Shown in pieces: positions 15,052 through 23,432 of a DNA stretch of 64,000 nucleotides; within the stretch, counting starts at the first letter, position 1, and each line of letters begins with the position of its first letter. The notes beneath the pieces were generated by a model that saw nothing but the letters and a program-made list of their open reading frames with translations, had not been told where the DNA came from and did no database searches. The stretch is taken from positions 1 through 64,000 of the forward strand of contig JAZQCD010000006.1 of the NCBI GenBank assembly GCA_045546135.1, given 5' to 3'. The position numbers were made by a program, and so were the translations under genes. The stretch is from RUG13409 sp045546135 (GTDB taxonomy: Bacteria > Bacillota > Clostridia > Peptostreptococcales > Anaerovoracaceae).

Positions 15052-16098
15052 ATGAGATATCCAAGACCCCTTGAAAAAGGACAGACTATAGGCTTTGCAG
15101 CTCCGTCTTTCGGAGCATCCATAGAGCCATATATATCCCTTTTTGATGAAGCTCTATCAAATTTTGAAAGCTTAGGATACAAGGTGCTTTTAGGACCTAA
15201 CTGCAGAGAGGGAAAGGGCATAGGCATATCCAATACTCCGGAAAAATGCGGAGCTGAGCTTACAGACATGTACACAAGGAAGGACTGCGACATACTCATA
15301 TCCGTAGGCGGAGGAGAATGCATGTGCGAGACCATAAGCCATGTGGACTTTGAAAAGGTAAAGGACGCAGATCCAAAGTGGTATATGGGATATTCGGATA
15401 ACACGCACTTTACTTTTCTTCTCAATACCCTTTGCGACACGGCTGCCATATATGGACCTCACGCCTCCGAATTTGGCATGCGTCCCTGGCATCCGGCTGT
15501 AAATGATGCTTTGGAAGTTTTGTCAGGAAGACAGCATGTAGAAAACTATGACCTTTGGGAAATAGACCAGCTCAAATGTGCAGACGATCCCTACGCCGGA
15601 TACAACTGCACTGAAAAAAACACGCTTAGGATATTTAAGGGCGGATCCATTTATCCTATGGGTAGCGATGGATGCAGCACCAAGTTTTCAGGAAGGATAG
15701 TAGGAGGCTGCATGGATGTGCTTCTTGGTCTTTGCGGTACCAGGTTCGACAATGTAAAGGAATTCATCGAAAAGTACAAGGAAGACGGCATCATATGGTT
15801 CCTTGAATCCTGTGACCTTTCGCCGATGGACTTTAGAAGAGGTCTTTGGAGGCTGAAGGAAGCCGGATGGTTTGAGAATGTAAAGGGCTTCATATTCGGA
15901 AGGCCTATGCATTTTGGAGAAGACATCATAGGCGTCACTTTTGAATCAGCAAGCATAGATATGCTTGAAGACTTGAATGTCCCTATGATACTTGACGCAG
16001 ATATAGGTCATCTTCCTCCAATGATGCCCATCATTTCAGGAAGCTATGCAAACGTCAGTTTTGATGACAAACTTAAGATAGATTACGAATTCATATAA
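15052..16098 (+). CDS. S66-family LD-carboxypeptidase / MccF-like peptidase
   Basis: A serine peptidase of the S66 family, 348 residues, acting either on murein tetrapeptides (LdcA) or on microcin-like aminoacyl nucleotides (MccF). The first fold element GQTIGFAAPSFG, the nucleophile motif GYSDNTHF (Ser at about residue 112), the acidic residue in WFLESCDLSP and the histidine in ADIGHLPPMMP are all in place. No signal peptide is visible, so it is cytoplasmic. The N-terminal insertion and 348-residue length fit the MccF-like branch somewhat better than short LdcA. The aminopeptidase gene follows 12 nt later. Confidence 0.88.
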   Translation: MRYPRPLEKGQTIGFAAPSFGASIEPYISLFDEALSNFESLGYKVLLGPNCREGKGIGISNTPEKCGAELTDMYTRKDCDILISVGGGECMCETISHVDFEKVKDADPKWYMGYSDNTHFTFLLNTLCDTAAIYGPHASEFGMRPWHPAVNDALEVLSGRQHVENYDLWEIDQLKCADDPYAGYNCTEKNTLRIFKGGSIYPMGSDGCSTKFSGRIVGGCMDVLLGLCGTRFDNVKEFIEKYKEDGIIWFLESCDLSPMDFRRGLWRLKEAGWFENVKGFIFGRPMHFGEDIIGVTFESASIDMLEDLNVPMILDADIGHLPPMMPIISGSYANVSFDDKLKIDYEFI

Positions 16099-16110
16099 AG
16101 AGGTATATGT

Positions 16111-17424
16111 ATGAAAGATTTAAACAAAGAACTCATAAGCTTTATTGAAAGCTCGCCAAGCATGTTCCATAGCTCTGCTACAATTTGCAAATATCTTGCA
16201 GATGCAGGCTTTGAAAAGCTTGAAGAGGGCAAAGAATGGAAGATAAAAAAGGGCGGCAGATATTTCGTTACAAGAAACAACTCCAGCACCCTTGCCTTTG
16301 ATATTCCAAAGGAAATAAAGGACTATCACTTCCAGACAGTCGCAAGTCACGGAGACTCTCCCACATACAAGGTCAAGGCAGTGCCTGAGCTTTCAGGACC
16401 TGCAGAATACCTTCGCTTAGACGTTGAAGGCTACGGCGGCATGATAGATTCAACATGGCTTGATAAGCCTTTATCAGTAGCAGGAAGGGTACTTGTCAGA
16501 GAAGAAGGAAAAGTTGTTTCAAAACTTCTTTATATAGACAAAGACATACTCCTTATCCCAAGCCTTTGCATCCACATGAACAGGGAAGCAAACAGCGGAT
16601 ATGCATATAACAGAGCGGTAGACCTTTGCCCGTTGTTCTCTGCTGGAGAACTAAAGAATGGCGACTTTGACAAGATGGTCGCAAAGGAACTGAAAGTAAA
16701 GGCAGAAGATATAGTCTCAAAGGATCTCTTCCTTGTAAACAGGCAGGAAGGAAAGGTCTGGGGATACAAAAAAGAGTTCGTATCAGTTCCAAAACTTGAT
16801 GACCTTCAGGCAGCATTCGCATCCTTAAAGGGTTTCCTTTCATCTGAAAACAAGGGATGCATCAATGTATATGTATGCTTTGATAACGAAGAGGTAGGCT
16901 CAGGGACAAAGCAGGGCGCAGCATCCACATTCATGAAGGATGTATTTGAAAGGATCAATGAGCAGCTTGGAAAAGGAAATGAGGACCTTAGAGTTGCTCT
17001 TGCAAAATCCTTCCTTGTAAGCTTTGACAACGCTCATGCTCTTCACCCGAATCACCCTGAAAAGAGCGACTCTGTTAACCAGTGCTATATCAACAAGGGA
17101 ATTGTCATAAAGGAAAATGCAGCTCAGCATTATACTACTGACGCATTCTCAAGAGCAGTATTCCTTGAAATATGCAAGAAAGCGCAGGTCCCGACTCAGG
17201 TATTTGCAAACAGGTCCGATATGGCAGGCGGCGGCACCCTTGGAAACATCTCCAACATGCAGGTAAGCCTTCATGCAGTAGATATAGGCATAGCGCAGCT
17301 TGCAATGCACTCTTCTTATGAGACTGCAGGAAGCAAGGATACTGAGTATGCAGTAAATGCAATGAGAGAGTTCTATTCTTCCATGGTATGCATAGAAGAT
17401 TCAGACTCCATCAAGATCAGTTAG
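16111..17424 (+). CDS. M18 family aminopeptidase
   Basis: A two-zinc aminopeptidase of the M18 family (aspartyl aminopeptidase / ApeB type), 437 residues, cytoplasmic, removing N-terminal (often acidic) residues from peptides. Zinc-binding motifs are visible: ASHGDSPTYKVK near residue 79, CFDNEEVGSGTKQGA near 256 and SFDNAHALHPNHPEKSD near 308, with ANRSDMAGGGTLGN near 367. It lies between an S66 peptidase and PepF, making a run of peptidase genes suited to peptide catabolism. Confidence 0.9.
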   Translation: MKDLNKELISFIESSPSMFHSSATICKYLADAGFEKLEEGKEWKIKKGGRYFVTRNNSSTLAFDIPKEIKDYHFQTVASHGDSPTYKVKAVPELSGPAEYLRLDVEGYGGMIDSTWLDKPLSVAGRVLVREEGKVVSKLLYIDKDILLIPSLCIHMNREANSGYAYNRAVDLCPLFSAGELKNGDFDKMVAKELKVKAEDIVSKDLFLVNRQEGKVWGYKKEFVSVPKLDDLQAAFASLKGFLSSENKGCINVYVCFDNEEVGSGTKQGAASTFMKDVFERINEQLGKGNEDLRVALAKSFLVSFDNAHALHPNHPEKSDSVNQCYINKGIVIKENAAQHYTTDAFSRAVFLEICKKAQVPTQVFANRSDMAGGGTLGNISNMQVSLHAVDIGIAQLAMHSSYETAGSKDTEYAVNAMREFYSSMVCIEDSDSIKIS

Positions 17425-17461
17425 TTATTTTAGATTTAAATAGATCAAAGGAAGAAAAGAA

Positions 17462-19261
17462 ATGAAGCAAAACAAGATAATGAAGAGGAGCGAAGTTCCT
17501 GAAGAATTCACATGGAAGCTTTCCGACATTTTTGAAAGCGACGAAGCATGGCTCGAGGCTTTGGAAGAATTAAAGTCTTATCCAAAGAAGTATGCAAAGC
17601 TTCAGGGAAAGCTCGGCGAAAGCGCAGCAAACCTTCTTAAGTACTTTAAGCTTGAAGACGAAGTGACTCTTAAGCTGGAGGCTGTATACAACTACGCTTC
17701 CATGAAGGGCGATGAAGACACATCAAACAGCAAATATCAGGACTTTAGAGGAAAGGCTATGAATATCTACATGGTCATTTCTAGTGCATCTGCTTTTGCA
17801 AGCCCTGAGATCATGTCTATCCCTGATGAGACTCTCGAAGGCTTTTACAAGGAAAAGAAGGCCCTCAATACATACAAGATCAATATAGACAGGATAAGAA
17901 AAGCAAAGGATCACATTCTTTCACCTGCAGAAGAAGCCATTATGGCAGCAACAGGAGAGCTCCAGGCAGCACCTGAAAACATCAATTCACTCCTTCAGGA
18001 TGCAGATCTTAAGTGGGACGATGTAGTAGATGCAAAGGGAAAGAAGCATCCCCTTACAAACGGATCCTTTACGCTCCTTTTGGAAGACCCTGATCAGGAC
18101 TTCAGAAAGAAAGTATTTGAAGCCTACTATAAGCAGTTCGATGCACACAAGAATACTATAGCTGCAGCTCTTGACGGACAGTTCAAGGCTCTTAACTTTA
18201 ACGCCAAGATGAGACATTATGGATCTACTCTTGAAGCAGCTCTTGACAATACTGAAGTTCCGACAGAAGTCTATACTAACCTCATCGATGCTGTACATAA
18301 TAACCTTGATTCCATGTACAAATATGTTGCGCTGAGAAAGAAGATGCTGGGCGTAAAGAAGCTTCATATGTACGATGTATATGTTCCTATCGTAAAGGAT
18401 GCAGCAAAGAAGATAAGTTTTGATGAAGCAAAGGAGACTGTGCTCGAGGCACTTTCTGTTCTTGGCAAGGATTATACAGACCTTCTAAAGCAGGGCTTTG
18501 ACAACAGATGGATAGATGTTTATGAAAACGAAGGCAAAAGAGGCGGAGCATATTCAAATGGCGGACGTCCTCATCCATACGTTCTTCTTAATCACAAGGA
18601 TAACCTTGACTCCATGTTCACACTAGCTCACGAGATGGGGCACTCCCTTCACAGCTACCACTCTGTAAAGTATCAGCCGGTCAATACATCTGACTACGTC
18701 ATCTTCGTAGCAGAAGTAGCATCCACATGCAACGAAGTGCTCCTCATGAAATATCTCCTTTCAAAGACAACGGACAAGAAGGAAAGGTCCTACCTCATTA
18801 ACCACTTCCTCGATGCATTCAAGGGAACAGTATACAGACAGACCATGTTTGCTGAGTTTGAACTCATGATGGGAAGGGCAGTGGAATCAGGCCAGAGCCT
18901 TACTGCAGACTTCCTTTGCGAGAAGTATCTTGAACTCAACAAACTCTACTTTGGACCGAAGATGATCTCAGATCCTGGAATCGCTCTTGAGTGGTCAAGG
19001 ATCCCGCACTTCTTCTACAACTACTATGTATTCCAGTATGCAACAGGCTACTCTGCAGCAGTTGCAATTGCAAACAGGATACTTGAAGAAGGAGAACCTG
19101 CAGTGAAGGATTACAAGAAGTTCCTTTCATCCGGTTCTTCTGCAGATCCTATTTCGCTTCTCAAGATAGCAGGAGTAGATATGGGAAGTCCTGAGCCTGT
19201 CAATTCAGCTCTCAAGCTCTTTGGCGAGCTGGTCGATGAACTTGCTGCTCTTCAGAAGTAG
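17462..19261 (+). CDS. pepF: Oligoendopeptidase F (M3 family)
   Basis: A 599-residue zinc metallopeptidase that hydrolyses intracellular oligopeptides. The active-site HEMGHSLHSYHS (HExxH, about residues 389-400) and the downstream glutamate in VAEVASTCNEVLL complete the gluzincin site. The N-terminal helical PepF domain and length are standard. It follows the M18 aminopeptidase by 37 nt. The next 212 nt hold a structured element (19280-19451) rather than a simple terminator, then rnmV. Confidence 0.95.
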   Translation: MKQNKIMKRSEVPEEFTWKLSDIFESDEAWLEALEELKSYPKKYAKLQGKLGESAANLLKYFKLEDEVTLKLEAVYNYASMKGDEDTSNSKYQDFRGKAMNIYMVISSASAFASPEIMSIPDETLEGFYKEKKALNTYKINIDRIRKAKDHILSPAEEAIMAATGELQAAPENINSLLQDADLKWDDVVDAKGKKHPLTNGSFTLLLEDPDQDFRKKVFEAYYKQFDAHKNTIAAALDGQFKALNFNAKMRHYGSTLEAALDNTEVPTEVYTNLIDAVHNNLDSMYKYVALRKKMLGVKKLHMYDVYVPIVKDAAKKISFDEAKETVLEALSVLGKDYTDLLKQGFDNRWIDVYENEGKRGGAYSNGGRPHPYVLLNHKDNLDSMFTLAHEMGHSLHSYHSVKYQPVNTSDYVIFVAEVASTCNEVLLMKYLLSKTTDKKERSYLINHFLDAFKGTVYRQTMFAEFELMMGRAVESGQSLTADFLCEKYLELNKLYFGPKMISDPGIALEWSRIPHFFYNYYVFQYATGYSAAVAIANRILEEGEPAVKDYKKFLSSGSSADPISLLKIAGVDMGSPEPVNSALKLFGELVDELAALQK

Positions 19262-19279
19262 CATTTGAAAAGAAATAGT

Positions 19280-19451
19280 GATGATGAGGCGTCGGGGCTT
19301 GTGAGAAACGATCTGGAGGGGTAGCGAAGACTTTCTTCTAAGGCTTGACCGCGAAACGGGCGGCAGCCCGGGAGAGCGGTATCAAGCCTAAAGAAAGGCT
19401 CAGCGTGAAGCCCCGGAAGTTGTTTCGAACGGGCTCCCGGCGATCATCATC
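19280..19451 (+). ncRNA. Structured intergenic element E1
   Basis: A 172-nt element between pepF and rnmV. Outer stem GATGATGA/TCATCATC (19280-19287, 19444-19451); P3 CTTTCTT (19331-19337) with AAGAAAG (19391-19397); internal loop CTAA / TA; P4 GGCTTGA (19342-19348) with TCAAGCC (19382-19388); then CCGC/GCGG and an apical CGGGC-GGCA-GCCCG hairpin. Homologous in layout to E2 (27870-28038) and E3 (38655-38815, opposite strand), with stems that differ in sequence but keep pairing. I do not recognise it as a known RNA class; transcription is not proven. Confidence 0.6.
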
Positions 19452-19473
19452 TTGTCAGTTTTGTTTCATATAA

Positions 19474-20019
19474 ATGACACATATTAAAGAGACAATAGTA
19501 GTAGAGGGAAAGGACGACAAGAGCGCGGTCCTTGCTGCAGTAGATGCAAGCATCATCTGCACCAGCGGATACGGCCTTAATGACAAGATCCTTTTCGACA
19601 TAAAAGGGGCATATGAAAAGACCGGTATCATCATCTTCACTGACCCGGATCATCCAGGGCGTGAGATAAGGGAAAGGCTGACCGGCCTTTTTCCTGACGC
19701 AAAGCAGGCCTTTCTCACAAAAAAGCAGAGCCTTAAAAAAGGAGATGTAGGGATAGAAAATGCATCCCCTGAAGACATAGTAAAGGCTCTTATGAACGCA
19801 AGCGCTGCAGTCTTCGATCCTGAATTTGAGATAACAAAAGAAGACCTCTTTTTTGCAGGTCTTGCAGGGACTAAAGACAGCGCAAAAAACAGAGAAAAAG
19901 TAGGTGCATTCCTTGGGATCGGCTATGCCAATGTGGGTACTTTCCTTAAGAGACTCAACTATATGGGTATCACGAGAGAGCAACTTGCAAGGGCATGCGA
20001 CAGGCTGATAGATCAGTAA
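19474..20019 (+). CDS. rnmV: Ribonuclease M5
   Basis: RNase M5 trims the precursor of 5S rRNA in low-GC Gram-positives. The 181-residue protein has the TOPRIM core: ETIVVEGKDDKSAV with the catalytic glutamate near the N-terminus, and IIIFTDPDHPGREIR with the DxD acidic pair. The C-terminal NREKVGAFLGIGYANVGTFL segment is family-typical. The ATG has no clear ribosome-binding site; the large structured element E1 ends 22 nt before it, so translation or mRNA processing could be affected by that structure (inference). Confidence 0.9.
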   Translation: MTHIKETIVVEGKDDKSAVLAAVDASIICTSGYGLNDKILFDIKGAYEKTGIIIFTDPDHPGREIRERLTGLFPDAKQAFLTKKQSLKKGDVGIENASPEDIVKALMNASAAVFDPEFEITKEDLFFAGLAGTKDSAKNREKVGAFLGIGYANVGTFLKRLNYMGITREQLARACDRLIDQ

Positions 20020-20063
20020 AGCATTAGGAAACAAAAAAAGGGTTTGAAAGGAAAAAAGAATTA

Positions 20064-23000
20064 GTGCTTCAGCTTACAGGCATTAAAAAGACATACAAGA
20101 CAGGAGATCTTGTGCAGCAGGCTCTAAAGGGCGTTGATATTGCCTTTAGAGAAAATGAGTTCGTTGCCATCCTCGGACCGTCAGGTTCAGGAAAGACAAC
20201 GCTTCTTAATATCATAGGAGGGCTTGATCGTTATGACGAAGGTGACCTCATAATCAACAACGTATCTACGAAAAAATACAAGGATCGTGACTGGGATTCC
20301 TACAGGAATCACACGGTCGGTTTTGTTTTTCAATCATACAATCTCATTCCCCATCAGACCATACTGTCCAATGTAGAGATGGCTCTTACCATCGGCGGCA
20401 TTTCAGGAAAGGAAAGAAAGAGAAGAGCCCTTGAGGCTCTTGACCAGGTAGGTCTTTATGAACACGCTCACAAGAGACCAAACCAGCTTTCAGGCGGACA
20501 GATGCAAAGAGTAGCCATCGCAAGAGCTCTTGTTAACGATCCAAAGATACTCCTTGCAGATGAACCTACAGGCGCTCTTGATACTGTGACGAGCGTTCAG
20601 GTCATGGACCTTCTTAAGGAGGTCGCAAAGGACAGGCTCGTTGTCATGGTAACTCACAACCCTGAACTTGCAAATGAATATGCAAACAGGATAGTCAATC
20701 TAAGAGACGGGGAGATAATAGGAGATACAAATCCTTTCAATCCTCAAAAAGAAGTCAAGGCCGTCCATAAGAACCTTGGAAAGGCATCTATGTCTTTCAT
20801 TACTTCTCTCGGACTGAGTTTAAATAACCTGATGACCAAGAAGGCCAGGACAATACTTACTGCTTTTGCGGGATCCATAGGTATCATCGGCATAGCATTG
20901 ATCCTTTCCATAAGTACAGGTACACAAAGATACATAGACAAGATGCAGGAGGATACTATGACCAGCTATCCTCTTACAATGCAGTCAGAGACCGCAGACT
21001 TTTTCTCTGCAATGATCTCAATGCAAGGAGATGCGAACCAGGAAGCTCCTGAAGGGTCTTTAGTTGAGACACGCGTCATGACATCCATGCAAAGATCCTT
21101 AAAGAAGAACGATCTTAGGCATTTCAAACTGTATCTTGATTCCCATCCGTCAGAATACGAGGACTATGTAAACTTCATCAGATATAGCTATTCAGTAACA
21201 CCTCTCATCTATACCATAGATGTCAAAGGAAACCTTGCGCAGCTCAATCCAAACGAAGCCATAGGTTCTGTTACAGGCACATCTAACTTTATGAGCCTTT
21301 CTTCCATGTCCATGAGCATTTTCAATGAGGTCTCAGGACCGGATGCCATAATGAATGGGAATACTCTTTTGGCAGGAAGACTTCCTGAAAAATACAATGA
21401 AATGGCAGTGGTGGTATCAGGAAAAGGCCAGATAACAGATATACTTGCATATACACTCGGTCTTAAGGACACTTCAAAGCTAAAGCCCCTGTTTACAGCC
21501 ATGATGCTGGGAGAAAGAAGCACTGCTACTGAGGATCCAATAACAGTTACCTATGATGACATCCTTGGTCTCAAACTAAAGCTCATAGATCCCACAGATA
21601 AATATAGATACAACGAGAAATATGATATCTACGAAGATATGTCCGAAGACCTTGACTACATGATGGATGTATATAGCAGGTCCGAGGACCTGGTCATAAC
21701 TGCTGTACTTTGTGCAGACGGAGCATCCTCGTCATCAGGTGTCCTTTACTATCCATCCCTGACAAAGCATGTCATCGAGATGGCATCAAAGTCTGAGATC
21801 CTTTCAAAACAGATGGAAAAGAAGGATATCGATGTCTTTTCTGGCAAGAGGTTCGACGATACAAGTTCTAAAGGCGGACTTGATTTCGGCGATATGATCA
21901 CTGTAGATACAGGACTTCTAAGCTCTGCTTTCAGTTTCAATATGCCTTCCATGAATTTTGGCGAGGGCATGAGTCCTGAAGAAAGCGCAAAAGTCATTTC
22001 CGACACTTCAGAAGCCATATATGATTCAATGACGGATCCTCAGCAGGTTGCAGGAAAAGTAGCTACACTGGTAGGTATCAACACAGCTGTCCTAAAGACT
22101 CTTGTAGATGAATACGAAGCTGCAAATACTGTAGTCACAGATGACGGTACATATCTTGATCTTTCAGGTGTAGAAGATTTTGCAGAGACTATAGACAAAG
22201 AAAAGTTCAAGGCTGCAATGGGAAATGTAGATCTTAGCGCCATGGCATCCATCTTTGATCTGCCGGAGGACTCTCAATATGGAGATATCTCTGAGTATAT
22301 GGATGATATAGACCTAAGCATGTTTACTTCCATATTTGAAGAGCAAGACCTTGAAAATCTTGCAGCAGCAGTCAGCTCCATGTTCAAGGTCTATTATTCA
22401 GAAATAGAAGCATCTGATGCTGTAGACGACGGAAAGATAGCATATGAAAAGAGTGAAGATGAAACAGTCTACGGAGGCAGCATCACAGTAACCGACAGAC
22501 TCACTGCATCTATGACTGATGTGCAGTCTGCAAGCTCACTCATTGAGACACTTCCAAACTTCATCAAGAAGATGTCCGTCCTTACTATCACAGGTCAGGT
22601 CGGTTCTGCTGTAGGCAAGGTCACGCAGCCTCTTGCGCAGGCAATGGCAAACATGGGCAATATGTTCTCCGGAAATATATTCTCAGTGGATCAAAACAAG
22701 ATAGCTCAGGCCTTCAAATTTAACATGACTGAAGATGAACTGAAAAGGCTCATGAGTACCATGGGGTCCGGCAATGCGACCACTTATGCAAACAACCTTC
22801 TTAAACTCGGATATCAGGATATAGATGAACCTACGAGCATAGCCTTCTATTTCAATGACTTTGCATCAAAGAACGACTTTACGGAGTTCATGAAAGCATA
22901 TAACGAAAAGTCAAAGGATGAGTACAAAATAAGATATACGGATATAACGGGCATACTTTTAAAATCAGTTGAGAAGATCATAAACAGCGTTTCCTATGTG

Positions 23001-23393
23001 CTCATAGCCTTTGTTTCCGTATCCTTGGTGGTCTCATCCATAATGATAGGGATCATCACATATATATCTGTTCTTGAAAGAACTAAGGAAATAGGAATAT
23101 TAAGAGCCCTTGGAGCATCAAAGAGGAACATATCTTCTATATTCAATGCAGAGACTTTTATCATAGGCCTCCTTTCGGGACTCATAGGTGTAGGAGTGAC
23201 AGCGCTCCTCAATATCCCTATAAATGCAATTCTTTTCAAGCTGACAGAGAATGCTGACATCAGGGCTGTGCTTCCTGTAGAAGCGGCTGTGACCTTGGTA
23301 GTTATAGCTACAGTCCTTACAATGATAGGAGGACTCATTCCTTCAAAATCCGCTTCAAAGAAGGATCCTGTAATAGCTCTAAGGACTGAATAA
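20064..23393 (+). CDS. ABC transporter, fused ATPase and FtsX/MacB-type permease
   Basis: An 1109-residue MacB-like fusion. Residues 1-225 are the ATPase: Walker A GPSGSGKTT, signature LSGGQMQRVAIARAL, Walker B ILLADEPTGALD, switch MVTHNPEL. A first membrane helix follows near residue 265, then a very large extracytoplasmic region (about 290-970), then three C-terminal helices with the FtsX motif (ERTKEIGILRALGASKRNI). Such mechanotransmission proteins often handle peptides, antibiotics or lipoproteins rather than nutrients. The start is GTG at 20064. It ends 39 nt before feoB. Confidence 0.88.
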   Translation: MLQLTGIKKTYKTGDLVQQALKGVDIAFRENEFVAILGPSGSGKTTLLNIIGGLDRYDEGDLIINNVSTKKYKDRDWDSYRNHTVGFVFQSYNLIPHQTILSNVEMALTIGGISGKERKRRALEALDQVGLYEHAHKRPNQLSGGQMQRVAIARALVNDPKILLADEPTGALDTVTSVQVMDLLKEVAKDRLVVMVTHNPELANEYANRIVNLRDGEIIGDTNPFNPQKEVKAVHKNLGKASMSFITSLGLSLNNLMTKKARTILTAFAGSIGIIGIALILSISTGTQRYIDKMQEDTMTSYPLTMQSETADFFSAMISMQGDANQEAPEGSLVETRVMTSMQRSLKKNDLRHFKLYLDSHPSEYEDYVNFIRYSYSVTPLIYTIDVKGNLAQLNPNEAIGSVTGTSNFMSLSSMSMSIFNEVSGPDAIMNGNTLLAGRLPEKYNEMAVVVSGKGQITDILAYTLGLKDTSKLKPLFTAMMLGERSTATEDPITVTYDDILGLKLKLIDPTDKYRYNEKYDIYEDMSEDLDYMMDVYSRSEDLVITAVLCADGASSSSGVLYYPSLTKHVIEMASKSEILSKQMEKKDIDVFSGKRFDDTSSKGGLDFGDMITVDTGLLSSAFSFNMPSMNFGEGMSPEESAKVISDTSEAIYDSMTDPQQVAGKVATLVGINTAVLKTLVDEYEAANTVVTDDGTYLDLSGVEDFAETIDKEKFKAAMGNVDLSAMASIFDLPEDSQYGDISEYMDDIDLSMFTSIFEEQDLENLAAAVSSMFKVYYSEIEASDAVDDGKIAYEKSEDETVYGGSITVTDRLTASMTDVQSASSLIETLPNFIKKMSVLTITGQVGSAVGKVTQPLAQAMANMGNMFSGNIFSVDQNKIAQAFKFNMTEDELKRLMSTMGSGNATTYANNLLKLGYQDIDEPTSIAFYFNDFASKNDFTEFMKAYNEKSKDEYKIRYTDITGILLKSVEKIINSVSYVLIAFVSVSLVVSSIMIGIITYISVLERTKEIGILRALGASKRNISSIFNAETFIIGLLSGLIGVGVTALLNIPINAILFKLTENADIRAVLPVEAAVTLVVIATVLTMIGGLIPSKSASKKDPVIALRTE

Positions 23394-23432
23394 AATAGAC
23401 TAAAATATTTAAAGAAAAGAAGTATAAAAGTA

